A DNA stretch of 64,000 nucleotides from Sporolactobacillus shoreae (GCF_004684935.1 NZ_SRJD01000016.1:1-64000), one strand, 5' to 3'; shown: positions 29,499 through 39,100, counted from the first letter of the stretch. Numbers and translations are program-made. Notes: generated by a model from the letters alone, not told the origin.

Positions 29499-31349
29499 TT
29501 AATTTTCCACAATATCGACATTGTACGTTTCAAGCCACTCGTTAATCATCGCCAAGTGGGCAATCAGCTGAGGACCGCTCATGAGTTGGCCGAACCAGGG
29601 CACTTTAAATGAAGTGCCCTGAGAATCGATGATTGACTGTACCTTAGATTTATCAGTAAATTCAAGCAGCGGCGAACTTGGTTTGTCAATCACCTTCTGC
29701 AACCAGGAAGAAACAGCGGCCGTATAATTCGGATGATAGGTTTTTGGGTACGGGCTTTTCTTCCGGTAAAGTACATCATAGGGAAGATACCCTTCCAGCG
29801 CAGCCCTCAAAATGCCTTTTTCCCGCCCGCCGAGCATTTTCATTTCCCATGGCACGTTCCACAGATACTGGACAATCCGGTGATCGGCGAATGGGACCCG
29901 TACTTCAAGGCTTGCCCCCATGCTCATCCGGTCCTTGCGATCCAATAATGCGGTCATAAACCAGTTCATATTCAGATAAAACAGTTCCCGTCTTTTCGCA
30001 TCGACCGCGGATTCACTTTCGAGTCTTGGTGTTTCGGCAACTGTCTCATTGAAACGCCTAAGCGCATATTCCTTCAGGTTCAGGCGGCTGCCCCATTTGT
30101 CATTAAGCAATTCTTGTCTTGCCTCAGTTGACCGCATCCACGGAAAGCCCTCCTTCGCCGAGGTCTCAGGGCTGTGGAACCAAGGGTATCCCCCGAAAAT
30201 TTCGTCCGCACATTCTCCGGAAAGCGCCACTGTATAGTCTTTCCGGATGCCCTCGCAAAACCAGAGCAGGGAAGAGTCAACGTCGGCGTATCCCGGCATA
30301 TCCCGGACCACAATCGCTTTTTTCAGATAATCAACGAGCTGTTCATTATCGATAACCAGGTTATGATGAACGGTCCCTAGATAATTTGAAACTTCTTCGA
30401 TAAAGGGCCCGTCGCTGTTCGGTTGAAATTTGCTGGTGTGGAAATACTGATCATTACCTTTGTAGTCAATGGAATAAGTATGAAGCGGCGGCCTACCCGT
30501 TTTTTTAAAGTATTCAGATGCGATTGCAGAGATACCGCTTGAATCGAGCCCCCCGGAAAGGAATGTTGTCACCGGTACATCCGCATAGAGCTGGCGTTCG
30601 ACCGCATCTTTCAGAAGATCACGTATATGGGCAACTGTATCCGGGAGACTGTCCGTGTGAACCGCGCTTTTCACATTCCAGTAGCGCCAGATATTAAGTC
30701 CGTCTTTCGTGTACTTAAAAGCGTGAGCGGGCCTGAGGTCTCTGATACCCCGATAAATACCATGACCCGGTGTCTTCGACGGCCCGAGCCCGAAGACTTC
30801 TGACAATCCTTCGCGGTCAATGGATGCCCTGACATCCGGATGAGCGAGAATCGCCTTCAACTCCGATCCGAACAGCAAGCGTCCCCCCTCTTCACTGTAG
30901 AAAAATGGTTTGACGCCCAGCCGGTCGCGAGCAGCAAACAGTGTTTTTTCCTTCTGATCCCAAATAGCGAATGCGAAAATACCATTAAAGTGCCTGAGGC
31001 ATTCTTCTTTCCATTCGATATAAGCGGTCAGAAGTACCTCCGTATCCGAATGCCCCTTAAATGTATATCCTGCTTTCAGCAGATCTGTCCGAATGTCTTC
31101 CGTATTGTAGAGTTCACCGTTATAGACCAGAACATAATCATTGTCCCGTACTGTTTTTTTCATTGGCTGACGGCCACCCGCCGGGTCTACCACTACCAGA
31201 CGGGCATGGCCGAGTGCCGCATGATCCGAAAGCCAGGTATTTAAATCATCCGGACCGCGATGTTCCATCGTCCGAGCCATTTTTTCAATTGTTTCTTCTT
31301 CGTTCCGCAGATCTCTGCGCCAGTCAATCCAGCCTGTGATTCCGCACAT
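29499..31349 (-). CDS. asnO: Asparagine synthase (glutamine-hydrolysing), AsnO type
   Basis: A 616-residue cytosolic enzyme that makes asparagine from aspartate, glutamine and ATP. The ATG at 31349 gives the N-terminal nucleophile Cys2 (MCGITGWIDW) needed by class II glutaminases; an ATG nine bases earlier would bury it. The synthetase domain has the PP-loop TFLSGGLDSSGISA near residue 255 and LSGECADEIFGGYPW near 350. Similarity is strongest to B. subtilis AsnO, the sporulation-linked member, including MSMGASLEVRVPFADHRIV. It stands alone and no strong terminator is seen after it. Confidence 0.93.
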   Translation of the reverse strand: MCGITGWIDWRRDLRNEEETIEKMARTMEHRGPDDLNTWLSDHAALGHARLVVVDPAGGRQPMKKTVRDNDYVLVYNGELYNTEDIRTDLLKAGYTFKGHSDTEVLLTAYIEWKEECLRHFNGIFAFAIWDQKEKTLFAARDRLGVKPFFYSEEGGRLLFGSELKAILAHPDVRASIDREGLSEVFGLGPSKTPGHGIYRGIRDLRPAHAFKYTKDGLNIWRYWNVKSAVHTDSLPDTVAHIRDLLKDAVERQLYADVPVTTFLSGGLDSSGISAIASEYFKKTGRPPLHTYSIDYKGNDQYFHTSKFQPNSDGPFIEEVSNYLGTVHHNLVIDNEQLVDYLKKAIVVRDMPGYADVDSSLLWFCEGIRKDYTVALSGECADEIFGGYPWFHSPETSAKEGFPWMRSTEARQELLNDKWGSRLNLKEYALRRFNETVAETPRLESESAVDAKRRELFYLNMNWFMTALLDRKDRMSMGASLEVRVPFADHRIVQYLWNVPWEMKMLGGREKGILRAALEGYLPYDVLYRKKSPYPKTYHPNYTAAVSSWLQKVIDKPSSPLLEFTDKSKVQSIIDSQGTSFKVPWFGQLMSGPQLIAHLAMINEWLETYNVDIVEN

Positions 31350-31519
31350 GTATGTCATCCCTTCTTATCATCATTCCGGTTGCACTACTCCCCATCTTAT
31401 GCAGAGATCCTGGGCGCGTGAAAGAAGCCTGTGAGCGGCTATTATCTCTCCAAAAGTGGTATCGCAAAAATAGGGTACAGATTGAGTTCACCGAATTTTC
31501 TTTTCTGTTGCGAAAATTT

Positions 31520-31633
31520 CTGTTAAAGCTCAATGTTAGTTTTGCTCCTTTGTTGATTGAGTGGAAGGTGTGAGACTTCTGCGGAAAGTGAGCGTATGGA
31601 GCGAAAAAGAGCAGGCACGTTTAACAGAGGCCT
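31520..31633 (-). repeat. Dispersed MITE-like repeat, copy D
   Basis: In reverse orientation: GTTAAAGCTCAATGTTAG, TTTTGCTCCTTTGTTGATTG, AGTGGAAGGTGTGAGACTTC, TGCGGAAAGTGAGCGTATGG, AGCGAAAAAGAGCAGGCACG and TTTAACAGAGGCC. The core is intermediate in length. It occupies the centre of the 394-bp gap between asnO and the muralytic gene; nothing else was recognised there. Confidence 0.8.
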
Positions 31634-31743
31634 TGTCACTCTAATCCACTTTTTGGCGTGTCTGTTTTGAAACAGACGGACCGAAAAAGACGATTGCCAG
31701 TGAATCTTTTAGTTATAAAGATTAAAAAGCAGAGGATGGAATC

Positions 31744-32340
31744 ATGAAAAAAATTATCACCGTTGTATGCTCTCTGCTTGCTTTGATTGGTTTTTCCTAT
31801 TTGATCCTTTTTGTTATTTCCAGTATGTACAGCCCTCAGGCGGATCATGTACCTTTTCTGAACGATAATCGGGTCATCAGCCAGGACGTGGAAAAATATC
31901 GTCCGATTTTCCAAAAATACGCAGAAGCGAACGGAATGGGGAATGACACCGATCTTCTTATGGCCATCGCCATGCAGGAATCAAAGGGCAAGCTTCCGGA
32001 TATCATGCAATCTTCAGAAAGCCGAGGTCTTCCTAAAAATACAATCCGAAGCCCGGAAAAGAGCATCGAAGCGGGAGCCCGATATTTTAGTAAAACCCTT
32101 AAAAAATCAAAGGGGAATATCGCCATTGCCTTGCAGAGCTATAACTTCGGTGCCGGTTTTTCCAATTATGTTGCGCGGCACGGCGGCAGGTTTTCCCCGG
32201 AACTCGCCCAACAATTTTCCCGGCTGAAAGCCCGCGAACTGGGCTGGAAAACTTATGGGGATTCGAACTATGTAAGCCATGTGATGCGCTACTATAACAA
32301 TGAAAAGTTAAAACAGAAATTAGCTAAAAAACAGAACTGA
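31744..32340 (+). CDS. Lysozyme-like cell-wall hydrolase (PvaA/CwlT N-domain family)
   Basis: A 198-residue protein with an N-terminal signal-anchor (about residues 5-27) and one extracytoplasmic lysozyme-like domain. Catalytic-site blocks are AIAMQESKGK (Glu near residue 79), MQSSES, SIEAGARYFSKTL and IALQSYNFGAGF. These match pneumococcal PvaA and the muramidase half of CwlT, so it probably cuts peptidoglycan glycan strands. A single domain without a wall-binding repeat suggests a membrane-tethered house-keeping role. SD AGAGGATGG before the ATG; strong terminator behind. Confidence 0.88.
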   Translation: MKKIITVVCSLLALIGFSYLILFVISSMYSPQADHVPFLNDNRVISQDVEKYRPIFQKYAEANGMGNDTDLLMAIAMQESKGKLPDIMQSSESRGLPKNTIRSPEKSIEAGARYFSKTLKKSKGNIAIALQSYNFGAGFSNYVARHGGRFSPELAQQFSRLKARELGWKTYGDSNYVSHVMRYYNNEKLKQKLAKKQN

Positions 32341-32360
32341 ACAACCAGCCACTTCGTAAT

Positions 32361-32401
32361 AACAGGCGGATTTCGCTGCTCTGCAGAGAAATCCGCCTGT
32401 T
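32361..32401. terminator. Terminator between the muralytic gene and the ABC-F gene
   Basis: AACAGGCGGATTT and its complement, 13-bp stem with a GC loop; it lies between two converging genes and is followed by only a short T-rich stretch. Confidence 0.75.
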
Positions 32402-32419
32402 GTTTATCATACATTCATT

Positions 32420-34018
32420 TCATAGATTTTCGCTGTATCGCAACAATTGGCCGTTTTGCAGCCAGTAGATCTGATTGAAACACTTTTTCAGGAAATAACG
32501 GTCATGGCTGACGGCAAGAACGGTTCCTTTGAAATGCCGCACTGCCTCCTCAAGCACTTCTCGGGACTCAATGTCCAGATGGTTGGTCGGTTCATCAAGA
32601 ATCAGCACGTTGATTTTTTTCATCATCAGGTCGGCCAGCCTGATTCGAACGCGTTCGCCCCCACTCAGTGTTCCAATTTTTTTAAAGACATCCGATCCAT
32701 AAAAAAGGAAGTTTGCCAGTTCATGTCGCGCTTCACCCTCGGTCAGGCGGGCGTGCTCCCTGAAAACGTCTATGACCCGCCTACTCTGATCTTCCGGATT
32801 TTCAAATACATGCTGTGAGAGAATCCCGATATTCAGATTCGTCCCATGCCGGATTTCTCCACTTTGCGGTTCTATTCTGCCCAAAAGGCATCTAAGCAGT
32901 GTTGTCTTCCCTGATCCGTTCGGGCCGATAATCGCGAGGCGGTCTCTATAGCGAAGTTCCAGATCAACATCACTGAAGACGCTCCGCCCGTCAAAGCTTA
33001 CGGACAGATCTTTGCAGCTCAGCACGCGATCTCCGGTACGCCGGCTTCCGCCAAAATCAAGTGCCATTTTATCTGCCTCCATCTTCGGACGTTTCAGACG
33101 TTCAATCCGGTCGAGCGCCTTTTCCATGCTTTTCGCCCGCCGGTGAAGGCCCGCATTGGGTGGTACCGCCTGATTCGCCCATTCTTTCAGTCTCTTGATC
33201 GTTTCCTTCATTTTTTTTATCTTTTTCTGCTGATCTTCATATGCGGCAAATGCAAGTAGCAGCCGTTCCTGTTTTTCTTTGACGAATACGGAGTAGTTTC
33301 CCTGATAAACCGTGATCTCTCCATCCTCAAGATCCAGGACTTTATCGATAGTCCTGTCCAGAAAGAAACGATCATGGGAAACGAGCAGAACGGTCCCCTT
33401 ATACTGCCTGATAAACTGCTCTAGCCATTGCAGCGCGAGAATATCCAGGTGGTTTGTCGGCTCATCGAGGAGCAGCAGATCCGGCGCGGTCAGAAGCTGG
33501 AACCCCAGCCCTACTTTCGTTTTCTCGCCCCCGCTTAAGGAAGTAAAGACCTGGTCCATTAGCGGAGTAATACCGAGCCCATCTGCGACCTGATTGACGC
33601 GATAGTCCATGTCGTACCCACCGTCCTGCTGGAACTTTTCCTGAAGCCCGGCATAATCCGCCAGCAGTTTTTCCAGTTTCCCGGCAGGCACTGTTGAAAA
33701 AGAAGCTTCCAAATCCCGCATTTTTTGTTCCATTTTTTTTGTTTCTTTAAACGCGTTCTCCAGTACCTGATGGACCGTCCGGTTACCACCTTCGGGGAGT
33801 TGTCTGAGATAACCCACTGTCACTCCTTTTTTTACCGCGACTGTCCCACGATCGGGTGTTTCAATCCTTGTGATCACATTGAACAGTGTCGTTTTACCGC
33901 TCCCGTTGGCCCCGACTATAGCCACCTTTTCGCCATCATTGACTGAAAAACTGACATCGTGCAGAATTTCATTTCCCGCTATATTTTTTCCGATATGATC
34001 GGTCTGGCAGACTAACAT
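32420..34018 (-). CDS. ABC-F ATPase (ribosome-associated, possible antibiotic resistance factor)
   Basis: A 532-residue soluble protein with two ABC domains and no membrane segments. Walker A sites: GANGSGKTTLF (about residue 40) and GPNGSGKTTLL (about 355). Signatures LSGGEKTKVGLG and LSGGERVRIRLA, each followed by DEPTNHLDI. A charged helical linker of about 80 residues, LLLAFAAYEDQQKKIKKMKE and onward, connects them and would reach the peptidyl-transferase centre. Start ATG 34018 after GGAAGTGA; the frame is open further upstream only because it reads through repeat copy E. The leader upstream suggests drug-induced attenuation, so a Vml/Vga/Lsa-like protection role is plausible, but the drug cannot be inferred. 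Confidence 0.93.
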   Translation of the reverse strand: MLVCQTDHIGKNIAGNEILHDVSFSVNDGEKVAIVGANGSGKTTLFNVITRIETPDRGTVAVKKGVTVGYLRQLPEGGNRTVHQVLENAFKETKKMEQKMRDLEASFSTVPAGKLEKLLADYAGLQEKFQQDGGYDMDYRVNQVADGLGITPLMDQVFTSLSGGEKTKVGLGFQLLTAPDLLLLDEPTNHLDILALQWLEQFIRQYKGTVLLVSHDRFFLDRTIDKVLDLEDGEITVYQGNYSVFVKEKQERLLLAFAAYEDQQKKIKKMKETIKRLKEWANQAVPPNAGLHRRAKSMEKALDRIERLKRPKMEADKMALDFGGSRRTGDRVLSCKDLSVSFDGRSVFSDVDLELRYRDRLAIIGPNGSGKTTLLRCLLGRIEPQSGEIRHGTNLNIGILSQHVFENPEDQSRRVIDVFREHARLTEGEARHELANFLFYGSDVFKKIGTLSGGERVRIRLADLMMKKINVLILDEPTNHLDIESREVLEEAVRHFKGTVLAVSHDRYFLKKCFNQIYWLQNGQLLRYSENL

Positions 34019-34055
34019 TTGATCATCACTTCCATTAGCGTTTATTTTTAAATGC

Positions 34056-34174
34056 AAGGCTTTGTTAAACTTTTTTGTTGTTTTTCGCTCCAGGCGCTCG
34101 CTGATCCCGCAGGAGTCTCGCGCCTTCCGCTCCAATCAACGAAGGGCAAAAACGACATTGAATTTAAACATAGC
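34056..34174 (+). repeat. Dispersed MITE-like repeat, copy E
   Basis: Both ends are kept: AAGGCTTTGTTAAAC at the left and AATTTAAACATAGCC at the right. The core reads TTTTCGCTCCAGGCGCTCGC, TGATCCCGCAGGAGTCTCGC and GCCTTCCGCTCCAATCAACG, i.e. it keeps the segment missing from copy A. It sits between the leader terminator and the ABC-F start codon, so it is transcribed as part of that gene's 5' leader. Confidence 0.85.
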
Positions 34175-34181
34175 CAAATAC

Positions 34182-34213
34182 AAAAAAAATCCATAGGCCG
34201 TTCAACCCATGGA
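34182..34213 (-). terminator. Leader terminator (attenuator) ahead of the ABC-F gene
   Basis: On the minus strand an 8-bp stem, TCCATGGG with CCTATGGA (one G-U pair), and an 8-nt loop are followed by eight T (34182-34189). It lies between the leader ORF and the ABC-F gene. The upstream CAGCCCA (around 34288-34294) can pair with TGGGTTG of the left arm, giving a possible antiterminator; this is by-eye pairing only. Confidence 0.75.
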
Positions 34214-34310
34214 ATCATCAATTCAATGTTGAATTTATTAAAGCTTCCTGCCGTATCTGAAAAATGCCGGAAAGTTTTTTGACCTGTGTGGGCTGTGTCA
34301 TCTCACAAAG

Positions 34311-34430
34311 CTATGCTGTTTTTTCGAAAAAAGGGCAGACTGATCCCTTGACGAAAAAAACAGCAAAAATCGCGCGGACGAGATAGAGATACGACTCCAG
34401 CTTCGCGCGACACTCTGTGAATAATGACAA
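34311..34430 (-). CDS. 39-residue leader peptide upstream of the ABC-F gene
   Basis: A short ORF starting with TTG at 34430 behind AAGGAGGTGG, an almost ideal ribosome site 8 nt away, and ending TAG at 34311. The translation begins MSLFTECRAKLESYLYLVRA and continues IFAVFFVKGSVCPFFEKTA. The hydrophobic IFAVFFV stretch recalls arrest motifs of erm leaders (IFVI), an analogy only. The transcript would begin about 15 nt before the ribosome site. Two inverted repeats lie inside the ORF (34315-34364 and 34370-34410), so translation would remodel the RNA. No database family is known to me. Confidence 0.7.
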   Translation of the reverse strand: MSLFTECRAKLESYLYLVRAIFAVFFVKGSVCPFFEKTA

Positions 34431-34464
34431 CAGACCCACCTCCTTCACTCTCAAGTTACTTCAT

Positions 34465-34493
34465 ATTTTATCAGATCGCAGGTTGTTCAGCAA
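34465..34493 (-). promoter_or_regulatory. SigA-type promoter of the ABC-F leader
   Basis: On the minus strand TTGCTG (34488-34493) and TAAAAT (34465-34470) are 17 bp apart, just after the yitT stop codon at 34508. It would start transcription near 34458, immediately before the leader ribosome site. Confidence 0.75.
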
Positions 34494-34507
34494 TCAGTAT
34501 ATATGAA

Positions 34508-35359
34508 TCAGATCGACTTCTCTTTCCTGAACAGGCCGAAAACCGCCGTGGTTTCAACAACGTTAGTAAATGCTCTGGAATCAACTTCAGTGATCACCCG
34601 TTTGAGATCATAGAGCTCGTACCGGGTGATGACAATCATCAGCACGTCTTTGTCCTGATTCGTAAATCCGCCTTTGGCCGGTATTTTGGTGATGCCCCGA
34701 TTGAGCCGGGAATAGATTGCCTGCTGCACTTCTTTTGCCTTGCCCGTCACAATCCACGCCGTCAGTTTGACATATCTCGTGTGGATCGCGTCAATGACCC
34801 GTATGCTGACATAGAGCTGCAGCAGCGTATAGAGGGCGCGACGCCAGCCGAAGAAGAAGCCGGCTGATAAAATGATGATCGCATTAAGTGCGAACATGTA
34901 AAATCCGATCGGTCTGTCCTTGGCACGCGATAAAATCATGGCCACAATATCCATGCCTCCGGTTGACGCGCCGAACTTCAATGTCAGGCCAACACCGGTC
35001 GCTTGCACAACGCCGCCGAAAACGGCGTTCAGAAGAATATCGTTTGTCAGTGGACGAACTGGGATCAGCATCATAAAAAGAGTGGTGGCCACGACACTGA
35101 TCAAGCTGTAAAACGTGAACCGGTGTCCGACCTTGATCCAACCGGCATAAGCCACAGGAATATTCAACAGGAGGAGAAGAATACCGGTGCTAAGGTGAAA
35201 CGGTGTCGGTTCAAGCAAAGCCGATATCAACTGAGCAATACCGGTCACGCCTCCCGACAATACCCTGGCGGGAATTAAGAATAAGTTCAATGCCGCCGCG
35301 TTAAGAACAGCGCCGACAACGACAATTGTAAGTACTTTAACTTCCTGGTAGACAAACAT
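34508..35359 (-). CDS. YitT-family membrane protein
   Basis: A 283-residue protein with five to six membrane helices in the first 190 residues (NLFLIPARVLSGGVTGIAQLI, LKFGASTGGMDIVAMI are conserved blocks) and a cytoplasmic DUF2179 domain at the C-terminus (ITRYELYDLKRVITEVDSRAFTNVVE). YitT-type proteins are widespread in Bacillota with several paralogues per genome; transport or membrane-associated sensing is suspected but unproven. SD AAGGAAG precedes the ATG. It reads toward the ABC-F leader, which has its own promoter in the short gap after it. Confidence 0.88.
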   Translation of the reverse strand: MFVYQEVKVLTIVVVGAVLNAAALNLFLIPARVLSGGVTGIAQLISALLEPTPFHLSTGILLLLLNIPVAYAGWIKVGHRFTFYSLISVVATTLFMMLIPVRPLTNDILLNAVFGGVVQATGVGLTLKFGASTGGMDIVAMILSRAKDRPIGFYMFALNAIIILSAGFFFGWRRALYTLLQLYVSIRVIDAIHTRYVKLTAWIVTGKAKEVQQAIYSRLNRGITKIPAKGGFTNQDKDVLMIVITRYELYDLKRVITEVDSRAFTNVVETTAVFGLFRKEKSI

Positions 35360-35504
35360 TGCATTCTTCCTTTACAAAGCTTTTCTAAGCAATAGGTTAT
35401 TTTATTTTGCCGCATTGGTTTAACTTTTTCAAGTCTGACCGTATAAGATATAAAAATTCAGCCATCCTATTCCTTGATTATTGTGATACAAGGGAGGATA
35501 TTTT

Positions 35505-36068
35505 ATGAAACTCTGGACATTTCTAGTATTGCCCATACTAGCCCTATCATTACTGCCCGCTTCACATGGACAGGCGGCGACATGTACAAACAGTGCACAA
35601 CAAGTTGAACAGATTCAGTTGCCGTGCCTGGGGTTTGAGAATCAATGGCTGATCCGCACAATCAATGAATACGCCACGCCGGATCTGAAAGCGCAATTGG
35701 AGAAAGATTTCGCCGAACAGGAACAGCTGCGCAAAGAGTGGCGGCATTCATTGGCATTCAGAAAACACAAGGAGGCTTTGGAAAAGCAACATCCATCGCT
35801 TCATCAGGGAAACAGCGCGAAAGTCGGTGAGATTCTGAAGCAGGTGCAGGAAGGCAAACTTAATATCCCTCAGGCACAACAAAAACTCCAAGCGCTCCAT
35901 CACCACCATCAGGGCATAAAACACGGCCTGCATCGGTCTTTGCGTCAATTAAAAGAGGCGGCCGCGAACAAAGATAGAACAGCCGTTCAGGCCGCTCTGA
36001 AAGATTTGGATCAGAAAATTAAAACATCCAATCAACGTCTGAAATCAAAAATTTCCAGTAACAGTTAA
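35505..36068 (+). CDS. Secreted helical protein of unknown function
   Basis: A 187-residue protein with a Sec signal peptide (residues 1-25, cleavage near QAA) and a mature chain rich in Gln, Lys, Leu and His predicted almost wholly helical. A pair of cysteines (C27 and C41) near the mature N-terminus could form a disulfide. The segment LQALHHHHQGIKHGLH near residues 128-143 is a potential metal-binding cluster. I recognise no family. The C-terminal half has heptad-like spacing, suggesting a coiled coil. Strong SD (GGGAGG) and own terminator, so it is probably well expressed. Confidence 0.75.
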   Translation: MKLWTFLVLPILALSLLPASHGQAATCTNSAQQVEQIQLPCLGFENQWLIRTINEYATPDLKAQLEKDFAEQEQLRKEWRHSLAFRKHKEALEKQHPSLHQGNSAKVGEILKQVQEGKLNIPQAQQKLQALHHHHQGIKHGLHRSLRQLKEAAANKDRTAVQAALKDLDQKIKTSNQRLKSKISSNS

Positions 36069-36100
36069 AGAGAACAAATCATTTTATCAACCTAAAACAA

Positions 36101-36144
36101 AAAAACCGTTTCAAAAAGGATCTCTCCTTTCGAAACGGTTTTTC
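36101..36144. terminator. Bidirectional terminator between the secreted protein and the RND gene
   Basis: AAAAACCGTTTC and complement with an internal AAGGA/TCCTT extension; A-run and T-run flanks on both sides. Confidence 0.9.
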
Positions 36145-36155
36145 ATTGAAGCAGC

Positions 36156-39100
36156 TTATCCTGCGGTTTTTACCCTTTTTCTCGTGAGTCTTGCCTTCAG
36201 CTTCATCAAAAACTCATAGATAATCGGGACAATCAGCAGCGTCAGGATTGTTGAACTGGTGATACCGCCGATAACAGTAACCGCCAATCCCTTCGAGATC
36301 AGACCGCCGCTTCCTTCCATCCCAATCGCCAGAGGGATCAGCGCGCAAATCGTTGCGATCGCCGTCATCAGAATGGGCCGGATTCGGGTGCCGGCCGCCT
36401 CGAGCAGTGCCTCCCGTGTATCCATTCCTGACTTCTCTTTGTGAATCACGCGGTCAATGAGCACAACCGCGTTTGTGATGACAATACCGATCAGCATCAG
36501 CGCACCGATCATTGATGAAACACTGATCGTTTCCCCGCTGATCAGCAAGGCGACAAGACTACCGATGATAGCGAACGGCAGTGAGAAGAGAATAGCAAAT
36601 GGTGCCAACCCGCCCCCAAATGTTACCACAAGGACAAAGTAAACGATGATAATTGCCGCCAGCATCGCAATGCCAAGCTGGCTGAACGAATCACTCATCT
36701 GCTGGGTGACTCCGGAGAAAGACACGCTTGCTCCGCTCGGGAGATTAAGCTTATTAATCTTCTTTTGAAGATCAGCCGTCGCACCGGATACATTTTTGGC
36801 TGTGACCTTCGCAGTCACCTGCGCGTACAAGTTACCGTCACGCTTTGTAATTGACTGCGGCGATGTCCCCTTATTGACAGTTGCCAGATCACTGATCTTG
36901 ACCTGCTGGCCGGTCGGCGAAGCAACTGTTTTCTTTGTCAGATCCCCGACATTATTCAAGCCGGAGCTTCCCGATGTTTTCAAGTAAACATTCAGGTCAT
37001 CACCATTTCGTTTGATCGTCGTCAGAGCCTGGTTATTCACCATGCTGCTTGAAGCCATCAGCGTCTGTGCGATCTGTCCCGCCGTGAGGCCATATTGCCC
37101 CAGCTTTTTCTGGTCTGCAGTGATTGTATACTGATCATAGGATTGTGAGAGACTGGAATCTGCTTCTGTAAAATTACTATCTTTTTTTACAAGATCGAGA
37201 ACATCGTTCACTACTGGCTGAAGCTGTTTCATTGAATTTCCATAGACGTAAAGTGTCAGAGTATTTGTGCTGGATCCCCCGGAACCGAAGTCCTGGATCG
37301 CCCATTTGCCCTGATCCGAAAGCTTATTGAGTCCTTTCAGAGTATCCTCCTGCACCTTACTGAAATTAGGTGTGCTGTCTTTATAAGATACGAAGAAAAG
37401 TGCCTGATTGTCCGATGATTGGAACATGGCGGATGAGTCCGATCCGCCGATCGAATACTGCATTTTTGTCATGTTTTTATTAGACTCAAGATACTTCTCA
37501 GCCTTCTGCGCCACTTTCTGTGAATCATCAACTGTCTGACCCGGATTCGGATTATAAGTGACAATCAGTTCCTTCTGCTGGTCTTCAGGAAGGAAGCTTG
37601 CGCCGATGTGTGGCACCAAGAAAAGACTCGCAACAAAGATAATCACCGCCGAACCGAAAACAATAAGTTTATGGTTCAGCGCGCCGTTCAATACTTTTCT
37701 GTAGAACAAGGCCAGTTTCCCGGGATTTTCCTCGCTGCGCGTTTTCTTCTTCAGCCCGTTTTTAAAAAGAGTGTTGGCAAGCATGGGCACAAGCGTGATT
37801 GCAACAAGCAGGGAAGCAAGCAAAGAGAATACGATGGTCAGCGCGAACGGCAGAAAAATCTGTCCGACGATACCGGTTACTGTCGCCATGGGCAGGAAAA
37901 CCGCAATTGTGACAATCGTTGATGACATAATCGGGATGAACATTTCATGAGTGGCCTCTCTTACCAATTCGATACCGCTCAGTTTCTCAGTTGAAAGGGA
38001 CATTCGCCGGTAAATATTCTCAATAACAACGATCGAGTCATCCACAACGCGCCCTATGGCAATGGTCATCGCTCCGAGTGTCATAATATTCAGCGTGACA
38101 TTCATCTGTTTCAGCACGAGCAGTGCAATAAGCAGAGACAGGGGAATCGAGATAACAGAAATCAGTGTGGTACGGATATTTCTTAAGAAAAGAAGGATCA
38201 CCAGCATTGCGAAGAGCGCGCCGAAAATGGCCTTTTCAACCATCGTCGCCACGGACTGTTGGATCGGTTGGCCCTGATCGTACATGGATACAGTCGTGAC
38301 ACCCGGATTACTTTTCTTGAACTGGGCTACTTTCTGTTTGACGCCGTTGACGACATCAACCGTATTCGCATCCTGGCCCTTAACCACTGAGAGGCCGATT
38401 GACTGTTCTCCGTTTGTCCTTGAAATGGATTCCGCTTTTTTCTCAAGCGTAACATTGGCTACATCTGAAAGCTGAACAGTCGGCAGCTTCATCGCCTGCA
38501 CCTGTGAAAGAGTTCCCGAAGTCTGATTCTGTCCGGTACTCTGGGTCCGCTGGGCGGCCGCTCCGCCTGCCATTTGGCCTGAACCTGAACCCTGTGCTAT
38601 ACCGGATGCTCCCGCCCCGGTCCCCACCTGTCCCTGAGACTGGGCCGCTGACTGGGTCATAACAGGAATTCTGATCTTTTTAAGATCAGATATTGAACCG
38701 ATATTGCCGCTGACAACGACCGACTTCTGGCTTTTATCGATTGTGTAGAGTCCAAGCGGCGTCGAGATGTTGTTACCCTTGATTAGATTGACTACCGTAT
38801 TCTGGTCAAGGCCATATTTTTTAAGCTGGGCGTCTTTGAATTCAATCTGCACATCTTCGGTCTGCTGTCCTGACATTGTAACCGAGGAGACACCGTCAAC
38901 ACCTTCCACCGACGGCAGCAGATCATTTTTCACCTGGTTGCTAAGCTGGGCGAGCGAGAGGTTTTTCCCACTTACGCTCAGCGCATATACCGGCATGGCA
39001 TCCATGCTGATTCTCATGACGTTCGGTTTCTGCGCCTGGTCAGGCAATGTCAGCTGGTCGACAGCCTGCTTGACGTCATTTACCGCTTTATCCATGTCCT

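Noticed and set aside
34019-34135. Longer ABC-F protein starting at 34135
   Set aside because: The extension is translated repeat copy E; ATG 34018 has a ribosome site and gives the family N-terminus.
34315-34364. Long inverted repeat GCTGTTTTTTCG / CGAAAAAAACAGC as a terminator
   Set aside because: It lies inside the leader ORF and no T-run follows it on the minus strand; kept as leader RNA structure instead.
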